A stretch of DNA of 64,000 nt from Chlamydomonas sphaeroides. Its lineage: Eukaryota; Chlorophyta; Chlorophyceae; Chlamydomonadales; Chlamydomonadaceae. The notes under the pieces are model-generated. The model saw only the letters and a program-made list of their open reading frames with translations. It was not told the origin of the DNA and did no database searches. Every line of letters starts with the position of its first letter. The first letter of the stretch is position 1. The stretch lies in NCBI GenBank assembly GCA_001662425.1, contig BDDC01000098.1:23508-87507 (forward strand), written 5' to 3'. Below, one piece after another: positions 36,001-46,353 of this stretch. The translations under genes and the position numbers were made by a program.

Positions 36001-38778
36001 CTAAGAAAGGTGCGCGGCGCTTTCACACGTGGCCAAGCATGTCCACGCTCACCACTCGTGGCAGCCAGGTGCGCAGCTCGCAGTAGTGCTCGCTTTGACG
36101 CCCCACCCCGCTGCCTGCTGCCGCCCGGCTGGTCACCAGGCGCCGCCAAGCCCCGAGCCCGGGCCGCCGGCCGACAGGGCCGCCCCTCGGCCGCGCGGCC
36201 GCCGCCCTCGCCGCCGCCTTCGCCGCATGCCAAGCCGCCTGTGGCAGAAGCGGCGGCGGTCGCCACCGCACCAGCGGCAGGTGGCCGTGAGCCGCCCGCT
36301 CCGCCTCCTGTCCAGGTGGGGCTATCCCCGCCGGAGCAACGACGCCGCAGCCTGGGGTTCGGGCTTCTGCTTCAGGCTGCTTTGAGCGCCCACACCTGGG
36401 CTCTACGGGCGGCACTGTACGGGTGCATGGGTACTTCGTGTCAAGCTATCCTGCTGCAGGCTGCCCCATCACCCGTTACTGCATGTGCCCGGCCCTCAAG
36501 CAGCAAGCCGGTCCGGTGAAGCACTTCATGCACCGCTCCCACGACGGCGCCGCCGCCGCGCCCGCCGCTGCGGGAGGCGGTGGCGACGCCGCCGGCGGCC
36601 GACGGCCGGCCGGCCGCGCCGCAGCCGCCGCCGTCGCCGCCGCGGTGGCGGCCGCCGTCGCCACCGACAGCGATAGCTTGGACACCTCCGACAGCCACGG
36701 TGACGGCAGCGGCGGCGACGACGACGGCGGCGGCGGCACGGGGGACGACGAGTACCGGCCGCGGCAGCAGCCTCGTCGGCGGCCGGCGGGCCGGCCGGTG
36801 GCCGGTCGCGGTCGCGGCCGCGGCGCGCGCGGCTCGTCCGCGGCCGCGGCGGAGCTACCGGCCGCCGCCGCCGCTGCCGAGCAGCCTCCGCCGGCGCCGC
36901 ATGCCGGTGGCAGCGGTGTGCTGCGGATCATGTCGACGGGGTTGGGCGACGAGGACTCCAAGCTGCTGCGTCAGCTGGCCAAGGCCGTCAAGGGCATGGA
37001 GCTGAGCAAGTCCATCGATGGGTGCGGTGCCGGGGCAAAAACGTGTGTGCGTGCGGCGCCGAGCACCCCACGCCCCTGCCAGCCAGCCCCTCCTCCCACG
37101 CCGCGCACCCCTTCCTGCCCGACCGCACCTCCTCTCCACCCCTTTCCGTCCCTCCTCCACGCCTCCCCACCTCCCCGCCTCCCGACCTCCCCGCCGCAGC
37201 TCCCAGCCGCCCACGCATGTGGTGACGGCCATGTGCGGGCGGCTGGCGGCGCAGCGCACCGTCAAGCTGCTGCTGGGGCTGGGCGCGGGGGCCTGGCTGC
37301 TGGGCCGGCCCTGGCTGGCGGCCTGCGTGGCGGCGGGGCGCCTGGTGGACGAGGCGCCGTACGAGGCGGAGGTGCGGCTGGGGTGGTGTGTTGCCTCTCA
37401 GGGTCGTGATAGAGTACCACCCCGCACGAGATAAGCCCCGGGTGGGTGACGGGGGTTGTGACGTGGGGTTGTGTATGTGTGCTGTGCGTCAGGGGTGCGC
37501 CGCTCGCGTGTGTGGTGGGGGCGTGGGTGGTGAGGGTGGCAGGAGGCAGGCCGGCACCGGCAGCCGTCAAGCGCGGGCCGCGTGCGCCCCAACCCCACCG
37601 CCTCCTGCCCACCGCCTCCTGCCCACCGCCTCCTGCCCACCGCCTCCTGCCCACCGAACGCCCTACTGCCCTTGCAGGGCGACCCAGTAGCGCACGGCGC
37701 GCCGCGCCGCAGCCGCGAGCGGCGGCAGGCGGGCGGCCCCGGCCTGTTCGCGGGGCTGCGCTTCAGCATCGCCCACTACCGGCCCGCCGCGGGCAGAGGT
37801 GCGGGCGCGCGCGCGTCGCAGCGCCGCACGGGCCTTTGGACGGTGTGGCGGGACTGGCGGGCGATCGCCGCCGCTAGCCTCCTCTGGGTTACGGCCGGCT
37901 GCGTCCGCCACGGGGCCTCCGCCGCCGCACCGCGCACCCGCGCCTCTGCATGCACCCAGCATGCACCCAGCATGCACCCAGCAGCACCCAGCATGCACCC
38001 AGCATGCACCCAGCATGCACCCAGCATGCACCCAGCATGCACCCAGCATGCACCCAGCAGCCCCGCGCCCCGCACCCTGCCGCCAGGCGTGAGCGCCAAG
38101 GAGCTGGAGGCGGTGCTCCTGGTGGCGGGCGGCACTCTGGTGCGCAAGCCCGCCAAGGGCAAGCAGCACCAGCCCCGGCCCCCGCCGCCGCCGCCACAGC
38201 ACCGAGCCGAGTCGCCGCCGCCGCCGCCCGTGTCCGCCGCCGCCGCGCTCTTCGGAGCCGCCGCCGCGGAGAACCCGTACCGCCTCTCCGCCAGCGCCGG
38301 CTCGGCGCCGCCGCCGGGCGAGGCGGCGGCGGGCGATGGCAGCGGCGGCTGGGGCCCGGGGGCCGCCGGGCCGGGGCCGGGGCTGCCGCCGGTGCTAGTG
38401 CTCGTAGGCGCCGAGCCGACGGCGGCGGAGCTGGGCCGCGTGCATCGGGACTGGGGCTGCGCGCCGCTGTCGGTGCTGTGGGCGCTGGACAGCGTGAGTG
38501 CGGGTATTGGGTTGGGGGGAGGGGCCGGGGGTTGGAGAGGTTGTCAGGGAGCGGGGCCGCGTGTGCACCGGCAGGGGCAGGGCCGCTGCGGCAGCCGTGT
38601 GCGCCGTGGGCCGCTGCGGCAGCCGTTGGCCTGCCGTGCGGCCCGCCTGAGGTTGCTCGTGCTTGCGCCCGTGACGACGCCTGCTGGGCGGTGTGCTGCC
38701 CTGGTGCCGCAGTTGTCGCATGACGCGCTGCAGGACGTGGAGAGCTACCACGTTGGCCGCGAGGCGGGCGCGGCGTGA
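33023..38778 (+). CDS. BRCA1/BARD1-like protein: RING finger plus tandem BRCT
   Basis: Exons: 33023-33102, 33219-33272, 33433-33584, 33934-36009, 36140-36280 (uncertain), 36460-37021, 37200-37371, 37678-37798, 38087-38493, 38713-38778; about 1276 aa. An N-terminal C3HC4 RING is split over exons 1-3: CPVC, then PCGHAFCYDC and SECPVC. The 700-residue middle is low complexity with a charged helical stretch (EELGVVELFVREIEQQLAEL). BRCT1: VLRIMSTGL, THVVTAMCGR, AGAWLLGRPWLAACVAAGRL, DEAPYE. BRCT2: GAPRRSRERR, LFAGLRFSIAHYRP, LLVAGGTLVRKP, LSVLWALDS. RING plus two C-terminal BRCTs is the BRCA1/BARD1 architecture, an E3 ligase pair in homologous recombination; the PRRSR segment and LFxGLxF pattern lean towards BARD1. 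No PHD finger, common in the plant proteins, was found. Exon boundaries between 36010 and 36460 are tentative. Confidence 0.82.
33697..33772 (+). repeat. Dispersed repeat family A, copy 4
   Basis: It starts GAGTACCACGCCCC and ends ATTAGGGATGCGG, matching the family order with more divergence. It is intronic, between exons 3 and 4 of the RING-BRCT gene. Confidence 0.55.
37411..37460 (+). repeat. Dispersed repeat family A, copy 5 (partial)
   Basis: AGAGTACCACCCCG and GCCCCGGGTGGGTGACG match the 5' half of the family; the 3' half is not recognisable. It is intronic in the RING-BRCT gene. Confidence 0.45.
37593..37656. repeat. 14-bp tandem repeat, four copies, in an intron
   Basis: The unit CCCACCGCCTCCTG repeats about four times just upstream of the acceptor at 37677. 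Confidence 0.9.
37948..38060. repeat. 11-bp minisatellite (GCATGCACCCA)n in an intron
   Basis: There are nine full units and one shortened variant. It fills the centre of a 288-nt intron (37799-38086) inside the second BRCT domain. Confidence 0.95.
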
Positions 38779-39029
38779 GGGCCGGCGCAGGGTGGACGCG
38801 GGGGGCGAGGGGCGGGAGACGAGCGAGCGAGGGATGTGAGTATTTAGAGCGGCTGGAGTAGGAGCAGGCTGGCTGGGTGCTGGTGGCGGCTGTATGCGGT
38901 GGCAGGTGGCGTGCTGTGATACGCACTGCTCGGCGGCTGGGAGTACCCTCCAACTTGCACGCCGCGGCATGCGCCGCGTGATGCTGGAGGCTGGACCGAG
39001 CCATGTGGCCCGGTACCATAAAAGGATGT

Positions 39030-39175
39030 GTGGAATAGGCGGACCGAAGCGGTGAGGAGCCGAGAGCCCTAGCGCACCGATAGGACCTGATTTGCCGATG
39101 GCCCCCCTGGCTGTGAAACGGCGATCTCCGCTTCGCGGTGTAGCATACTGTAACAGTAGGGACTACTGCGTGACT
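39030..39175 (+). repeat. Dispersed repeat B, copy 1
   Basis: Blocks TGTGGAATAGGCGG, GAGGAGCCGAG, CCCTAGCGCACCGA, ACCTGATTTGCCGAT and CTGGCTGTGAAACGGCGA occur here and, in the same order on the opposite strand, at 52065-52200. Confidence 0.88.
39149..39153 (+). terminator. Candidate polyadenylation signal TGTAA within repeat B
   Basis: It lies 371 nt after the RING-BRCT stop. If used, part of the 3' end is supplied by a repeat. Confidence 0.3.
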
Positions 39176-39451
39176 CGATGGGCGGCGGGGCGGGGTCAAG
39201 GTGTTCGTGCCTTTCATGGCAAGCGTGCTGAGCGAGATATTCATGTGGTGCGCCTCATGCTACCTCGTGCAACGTTGCAAGCTACCTCCGCGTGCAAGAC
39301 CATTTGCGCAAGCAGAGAAAGCCAATCACCAGCAGCTACAACCTACGAGGCGCTCAGCTCCCATCCCATACGTAGCCTTGTCTTGCCTACCCTTGAGAAC
39401 TACCACTGAGGCATTGTAGTTGTGGCATGTAGAATTGCTAGCAGTGCCGGG

Positions 39452-42400
39452 ATGGCGACCGATGTCTTTCGCGTGCATTTCGCCTTCGGCAGCGGCCTCG
39501 ACTGCAGTGCTCTAGAATCTCTTCCTGACCAATCGTGTAGGTGTTGCGTCCGCCTGAGGCTTAGCAGCTTGGCTGCCGGAACCCTGACTTGTCCTCGCAT
39601 CCCCTGGCTGCAGTCAGCGTCGACGTGCCTAGCACATGCACGACCGATGAATGCAAGCTCGCGCTGGTGGAGCTGGCGGGCGACTTCCTGAGCCCCGGAC
39701 AGCTGCGCCTGCGACTAAGTGACAGCTTGCAGGAGCTGCAGAGCGTTGAAGGCGCGGAGGCTGCGAGCACTTCCAATTTCCAGCCCCGGGTCTGCTCGCT
39801 GCAGCAGCAGGGCGTGCGGGATGGCAGCTTGCTGGTGGTGGACATCGTGCTGGTGCGCGCGAGCCGCTTGCTCCCCCGCGCTTCCCCCCCCCCGCGCTTC
39901 TGCTCCGGGCCTCGACGCCGATCCCTACCGCACTGCTCCCTGCCGCGCCACAGACCGAGGCTGAGGCGGCGGCATGGGGCCTGCAGCAGCCCGGCGCACA
40001 GCCGGACGATGCGCCGGCGCCGGCACCGAAAGGCAAGAAAGTGGGCCTCCTCTGCCTCCGTTGGGCGGCCCTCGCCAGCTGCATGAGCCCGGCCCCAGCC
40101 CCAGCCCCTTGCTGTCCTATCGTCTCCCCCAGACGCTGGGGATGACGACACGCCGATGGCCACTGCTCGGTCGCAGCAGGACGGGTCCGAGCGTGCCGCG
40201 GCCATGGCACCACAGGAGCCCGAGCAGGAGCCAGCGCAGGAGCCAGCGCAGGAGCCAGAGCAGGGTCCAGAGCAGGAGGGGGAGCAAGGGGACATAGACG
40301 AGACGCAGCCGCCGTCCCCGCTACCGGTCCACATAAAGCAAGAGCAGCCGTCGTCGCCGGACAGCGCGCAGCTCCAGCCGCAGCACCCGAGCCCGACCGC
40401 TGCGGCGCCGGCGCCAACGCCGCGACCGCCCCCGCGGCAGCAGCGGCAGGCGCCTGCTAGCAGCCCGGCGCAGCGGCGACGGCCGCGTGGAGGCGAGGGC
40501 GAGCACGGCAGCGAGGGCAGGGGTGGCGACGACGGTGGCTCTAAAGACGCCCCGCCGGCGCAGCGGCGCCGCCCGAACCCGCAGGCCTCCCCAGCCGCCA
40601 GGCCGGTGCCAGCCGCAGAGTGCACCGCCGCCGTGGCGGCAGCCCCTGTCGCCGATGGCGCCGCCGCCCCGCCGGCGGCGGCAGCCCAGGACGCAGCGGA
40701 GGGGCCCCAGCCCGGTGCCGCCGCAGGCCCTGCGCCGGGGCCCTCGGCAGCGGCCGGGGGACAGCCACCGGGCCCTCTGGGCGCGGCGGCGCAGCAACGG
40801 AGGCAGGGCCGGGCGGCGGCGGCGGCGGCGGTGGCGGGCGGGGCGTATGGGCGTGACGACGACTTCTTTGCCAACCCGGCGCCTTCTAGGTTTGCGCGGG
40901 GCAGCGCCGCCGGCGGTGCGTGGACGCTGCAAGAGGTGGGGTTGCAAGTGGGCCCTGGGCTTGCTGGTTGCGGCAAGGGCGGAGGTGCCGCAGTCACTGG
41001 ACCGCAGGGCAGCCCTGGTGGTGCGCGCGAGCGGTCGGAAGTTGTACTAGATGTTTGAGTACCGCGGGCCCGACCCGCCGTGATCTGAGGAGGTAGGGCG
41101 ACGGGGGTTTGGAGCCCCCTACGCGCCCTGTCGCCCGGAGCGGTCTGCGCTCAGTGGCTAGCCCAGCACCGGCGCTCCGGGCCTTGCCGCCGGGCAGGCA
41201 TTTGCAGGGCAGCGAGGCATCGCCGCCTCGCCGCGGGCCCCCGTGGCCCGGATGGCACTGCAGGCGGCGGCCATGGAGGCGCCAGCTGTGCTGCCATCGG
41301 AGGAGGGTTCAAAGAAAACCCCAAAGCCCATGCACTACCCTAATACCCTGAAACCCCACCCCCAGATGGAGCTCCTGGCAAAGGCCATGGAGGCGGAGGG
41401 CACCGCATGGGCCATCATCGAGCGCAACCACCGCCTGCGCTGCCAGGTAAGGTCGTGCCTTGCATCCCGCGGCCCTGTCAGGGTCATGCTGCTGCTGAGT
41501 GGTAGCCGATACTGGCCGCGGGTCCTTGCAGCTGACGCGGTAGCAGCTTGCGGTGCAAGACGGGCCGGGCCGGGCTCGCCTCAACCGAAGACGCAGCATG
41601 GGTGCAGGAGGGCTGCTCGGGCTGGGCCACAGGACGGTGGGCAGCGGACATGCGCACGCGCCATGCCCCTGGAGCCGCGTGCGCCCGCGTCAGGCGAGCG
41701 GCCCGTCGTCGCGCAGTCAGCACATGACTGCCGCGACGCGCACGCAGCTGCTGCTTGGAGCGATGACGTGCTGCGCCGTCCGCCCAGCTGCTACCCAGAA
41801 CACCCGCCACAGTGCACCCTGCACTACAGCCCCTCTCTCTCGCGCCACGCCTCTCTCTCTCGCGCCACGCCTCTCTCTCTCGCGCCACGCCTCCCTCCCG
41901 GAGAATGCCGTACCACCACACCACCGCACATTCCACACAATCAGGGGGCCCGGGGGAGCACGCGAACCCAAGCTGCTGCCCAGCTGCTGCCCCGGGCGTC
42001 CCTCACCGCGCCCTGTGCTGCGCACCCTCTCTCCCCCATGTCCGGGGCCTCGTGCAGGGGACACGTCCGCAAAGATGCCGCAGCGCACACACCGCACCAC
42101 ACCCTGCGCAGTGCGCCCTGCCGCATGCCCCGGGCCTCGCTGTAGGACCAGCCGCCATGCATGCCGCAGCGCACCCACCGCACCACACCCTGGCCCGTGC
42201 ATCGCGCCAGGCCTCGCTCAAGGACAAGTGGCGAAACGTCGTCCGCTCGTCGCGCAGCGGCTGGCAGGTGGGATCGCAGAGTGCTTACCATGTAGAAGTC
42301 TACGTTCGTATGCACCTGTAGTGAACTCCTGTGACAGCCGGCTCAAGTTCTCTGAGGACCCCCTGACCGCCACTCCTGCGGGCAGGACATGCGCAAGCTC

Positions 42401-42469
42401 CGACTGCCGCCTGAGCTGCGGGCGCGTTTCGATGAGTTGGTGGCCCAGTACGGCGCCAACTCCAAATGA
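39452..42469 (+). CDS. Telobox Myb (TRF-like) protein with N-terminal ubiquitin-like region
   Basis: Exons: 39452-39540, 39618-39852, 39954-40032, 40133-40935, 41366-41446, 42211-42267, 42386-42469; about 475 aa. The C-terminus carries a single Myb domain split over three exons: GAWTLQEMELLAKAMEAEG, TAWAIIERNHRLRCQ, then SLKDKWRNVVRSSRSGW. LKDKWRN is the telobox signature of TRF-type telomeric TTAGGG/TTTAGGG binders. The N-terminal 105 residues (SVDVPSTCTTDECK, GQLRLRLSDSLQEL, GVRDGSLLVVDIVL) resemble the ubiquitin-like region of plant TRFL/TBP proteins. A 300-residue linker is rich in Gln, Pro, Glu and Arg. A short helical tail (LPPELRARFDELVAQYG) follows the Myb. The intron after 40032 must begin GCAAGA (GC-AG) to keep frame. 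Telomere binding is inferred. Confidence 0.83.
41831..41890. repeat. 20-bp tandem repeat, three copies, in an intron
   Basis: The unit CTCTCTCTCTCGCGCCACGC is repeated at 41831, 41851 and 41871 within the 764-nt intron of the TRF-like gene; the first unit begins CC. Confidence 0.9.
42077..42228 (+). repeat. Imperfect direct repeat including the start of a Myb exon
   Basis: A segment at 42077-42146 is similar to 42162-42228, which contains the splice acceptor and first codons of exon 6 of the TRF-like gene. CCGCACCACACCCTG and GGCCTCGCT are shared. Confidence 0.75.
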
Positions 42470-43373
42470 GCCGTACGAACGGACGTAAGATCTGTACGGA
42501 TGGCACATCAGTCAGGTTGCAGCGGCGAGGTGGCGGCACGGACGGAGCTGGGCGTCGGGGCGGCGCGGGGCAAGGCACACCCAGGGCGAGCCTGGATGGA
42601 ATCGTGGGCAGTGGGCAGTGGGGCTGGTAGAACCTCGCTGCGAGTCGGGCATCAGTGGGATGCTAGGGTGGAGTGTGTACGGTACAGTAGCAACACGCAC
42701 GGCCGTGAGGCGGCGGCGTGCGCGGCGTTGCACCGGTAGCTGAGCGGCCGCTTGAGCTGGGTGGCTTGGTTAGGGGGTGGTCGCGCGGTCCTCGTATGGT
42801 AGCTCTGATAGCCGCGCAACCCTACATGTAGGCTTGTGGCTGCAATACGGCTGGCAACTCGCGCAGCGCCTGGGGGATGGGATGCCCCCGTGCGCCCTCG
42901 GGAGAGTTGCGGAGGGGCCGTTAGGGGCCGCAACACGGTGCTGCAGCTCAGTCGCCGCGCAGGGGGGGCGCTGGCAAGGCAAGGGCAGCACGTGTCAGGT
43001 GTCAGCGTCGGATAGGCAACGGTGGCGGCGGGGGCCGGTGGGTGCCTTGAAGCTGCGTCAGGCGTGGTCGGAGCCGCGGCGTGAGGCCACCAACCGCAGC
43101 CCCTGCAGCGTTTGCTCGACATGCTCGGATCCTCTCGAATGAGCGCCCTATTGTGGCGAAGTTTGGCCGCCTGTGCGTCTCCCCTGTCAAGTTTGTGATG
43201 AGCCGGGGTAAGTTAGGGCCGACGGCCCAGCATCGCGGGGGCGCGGGGCAAGCGGCGGGGAACTCTATTGACACGGCGTGCGTGGCGGCTTTGACCACCC
43301 ACGCCCACCAACTTTCCTTGCGACCGAGGTTACAGTACGCGCACATATATGTGCTGATCAGGCGCTGCTTGCC
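42470..43373. other. Intergenic: TRF-like 3' region and promoter of the next gene
   Basis: Only short, unsupported reading frames. Nothing recognised. Confidence 0.55.
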
Positions 43374-46322
43374 ATGAGCTTCGCGGTCCGCTTGTTGGGC
43401 GGCCAAGTCGCATTGCGACCGGGACCCAGCCTTAACCGGTCTGCCGCTGCTCGCTGTGTGACGGCTAATGCTAAACGCGGCTCACGCAAAACGGCTGATG
43501 AGGATGTCCCCGAGGCGCCGGCGGAGTCCGTGAACCTCACGGCTGAGAATGCGCCCAAGTCGCGCAAGTCACGCGCAGCAGCCTTCAAGGAGCCATCTAA
43601 CGCCGCCGATGAGCAGCCTGTCGAGGCGCCTCGCAAGCGCAAGACGGAGCAGACGGAATTCGGCGAGCCGACCGGCAACAATGCCGACGCAGTTACGCAG
43701 CCTGCGGCCGAGGCCAAGCCCAAGCGGACGACGCGGAAGAAAACAGTGGATGCGGCTGCTGTCGCCGACGAGGCGCCCGCGCAGGACGCGGCGAGCGACG
43801 ATGAGGCGGTCGCCGCTGCCAAGCCCAAGCGGGCGACCCGCAAGAAGGCCATAGAGGCGCCGGCTGCTGAAGCCGAGGCCGCGACGGCGCCAGTGGCTGA
43901 TTCCGCCAGCGATGATGAGGGCGCGGCGTCCGCCAAGCCCAAGCGGGCCAGCCGCAAGAAGGCCGCAGCGGCGCCGGCTACTGAGCCCGAGGCCGCTAGC
44001 GACGACGAGGCGCCATCCGCAAGCGCCAAGCCCAAGCGGAGCAGCCGCAAGAAAGCGGTTGAGGAGGAGCCAGCTGCCGTGGCCGACGCTGGCGAGGCCG
44101 CTGAGGCAAAGCCCAAGCGGACAAGCCGCAGAAAGGCGGCGGAGGCGGAGGCAGCCTCGGAGGCCGGGTCAGGCAGTGAGGACGAGGCGCCGGCCGCCGA
44201 GGCAAAGCCCAAGCGCGCGGGCCGCAAGAAGGCGGTGGAGGCCGCGAAGGCGCCCGCTGCGGAGCCCGAGTCCGCAAGTGACGACGAGGCGCCTGCTGCC
44301 GCCGCAAAGCCCAAGCGGACCAGCCGCAAGAAGGCCGCGGAGGCGGCGCCGGCACCGCACGCTGACGCGGCGGCGCAGGCGGAGGCGCCGGAGCTGGCGC
44401 CGCAGCAGGAGCCGGCCTCCGCACCTGTGCCGGCTGCCGGCCTGGCCTCGACGGCGGCGGCGGACCCCGCTCCAGCCTCCAAAGCGCCGCCGGCGCAGCA
44501 GCCGCAGCCGGCCGCCACCTCACAGGCCAAGCCATCGGGCTACATCCGGACACCCGGCGTCCGGGCCTCGGCATATGGCGGCTCCGGCTCCTCCAGGTGC
44601 GTTGGGGCACGTCCTGGGTAGAGGCTGCGAAAGCAGTGCCAAGGGCCCCGAGTCCACGGCGGCTTGGGCCAAGGACAAGCGAACGTCTGCGCGGCTGGCC
44701 GCAGCCGCTGCGGGACTGGCTGCGCCGCTGGTGCTGCGGCAGGCTCTGGGAGGGAGGGCTCGCCGCGCCGTAGCCGCAGCGGCGCCCTGGTCTGGGCGCC
44801 CGGCGCGGCCAGCCGGGCTGCTGCTGGCGCGCAGCCGCCGCGCCGCGCCGCCTGGCTGGGCGGCGCGGCGGGGCGCCCCATCCCGCGCTGCATGTCGACC
44901 CGCGCCCCAAAGCCCTGGCGTGCTGGCTTGCTGCGCCTCTGCAGCCGTCTCGAGCCCATTGCGCCAACGGCCCCTTCCTCCCGCCCCTGCCGCCGCATGC
45001 ACGGACGGACGCTGCAGCGCCGCAGCGCCAGCGCCAGCGCCCCGGGCCGCGCCCGCGCCGGCGGCGGCGCCAGCGCCCGCGGCGCCGCCTCCCGTCATGA
45101 CCCCCATCCCCCCGCCCCCGTCCTCCACTGCGTCGACCTCGGCCGCAGCGCCGCCGCAGCAGGGCAGCCGGCAGCCTAGCCGGCACGGCGACCGGCAGGC
45201 CCCGGCCCCGGCCGCTGGGCCGGCGCCGCGAGCAGCCCCGGCAGCGCCGCAGCCGTCGGCACAGTCGGGCCAGGCTCGCACGCTCCGGCCGCGTGGCCAG
45301 CAGCAACAGCAACAGCCGGCGCAGAAGTACCCCGCCCGCTCCGCCGGCGCCGCCGCGCCCGCCGCAGCCGGTGGCGCTGACCTGGGCGGCTATGTGCCTG
45401 GCGGCCGCGAGGACGTCGGGGAGTTCAGGGGCCGGCAGGTGCGGCTGCCTCGAGGCAGGCAGGCATGGTGCGCAGCCCTCCTTGACCCGCACCGTGTGGG
45501 GTTGCGCTACATCCCTGTCGCATGTGCGTCGCTGCGTGCAATGAGCTATGAGCACACCCTTTCCCTTGCCACAACCCGCTTCCATGCACGAGCAGGGAAC
45601 AGTCGACCTGGAGGAGTTCTTCGCCGAGTCCGGCACCGTCAACATTCGGACCGACGGCGGCGCGGCCAGCGCTGCCCCAGCCGGCACCGGCGCCAAGGCC
45701 AAGGGCGCCGGTGGCGGCGGCGCCGCCGCCGCACACGACGACCTGGCGCTCGACGGCTTCGCGGCCGACAGTTTCGGCGTCTTCGACGAGTTTGCGGCGC
45801 CTGGATCCGAGGAGCCGTTCGACTTTGACTTTGACTTCGACCTTGGCGGTGACGAGGGCAAGTCCGGCCGCGGCGGTGGCGCGACGGGGCTCAGCCGCGG
45901 CCGCGGCGGCGGCCGTGGTGCCGCCGCCGGTGGCCGCGGCGCCGCCGGGTTCGGCCGGGCCAAGACCGCCGCGCCCGAGGCGGGCTTGGACTTCGGTGAC
46001 CTCGAGACCTTTGGCCTAGAGGAGTTGGGTGGCGACTTTGCCGGAACAGGGTTTGGGAGCTACCTGGATGACCTTGGCCTTGAGGACGACGACGACGAGA
46101 CCTGGGCGCTGGCGCCGGCCATCAGCGCCGGCGGCGCCGCCGCAGGCGGCAGGCTGGCTGCCGGCGGCGCCGCCGCGCTCGGCGACGATGACTGGGGCTA
46201 CTTTGATGACCTGGGCGGCGGCGGCGGCCTCGGCGGCGACTTCGACCCCTTCGACCTGGACTATGATCCGTTTGCCGGCGGCGGCGGCGCGAGGGGAGGC
46301 AGCGGCTGGGAGAGAAGCGATG

Positions 46323-46353
<31 letters not shown>

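Larger units (their letters stand above)
38779..39451. other. Intergenic: RING-BRCT 3' region and TRF-like promoter
   Basis: No coding sequence. It contains copy 1 of dispersed repeat B, which includes a TGTAA at 39149 that could serve as the polyadenylation signal of the RING-BRCT gene. Confidence 0.55.

Noticed and set aside
33834..36086. A separate large gene starting at 33834
   Set aside because: The frame is the middle exon of the RING-BRCT gene: a CAG acceptor at 33933 joins it in phase to the RING exons, and its end splices on towards the BRCT exons.
34629..36266. Minus-strand frame of 545 codons
   Set aside because: It is antisense to the low-complexity exon of the RING-BRCT gene, and its Arg/Pro/Leu content follows from composition.
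43912..45828. Long overlapping frame of 638 codons
   Set aside because: Only its part from 45018 to 45438 is used, as exon 2 of the AKPKR gene. The rest is a shadow of exon 1 in another frame or lies in introns.
43996..45963. Minus-strand frame of 655 codons
   Set aside because: It is antisense to the AKPKR gene, Pro/Arg-rich as expected from GC-rich complement, and has no recognisable domain.
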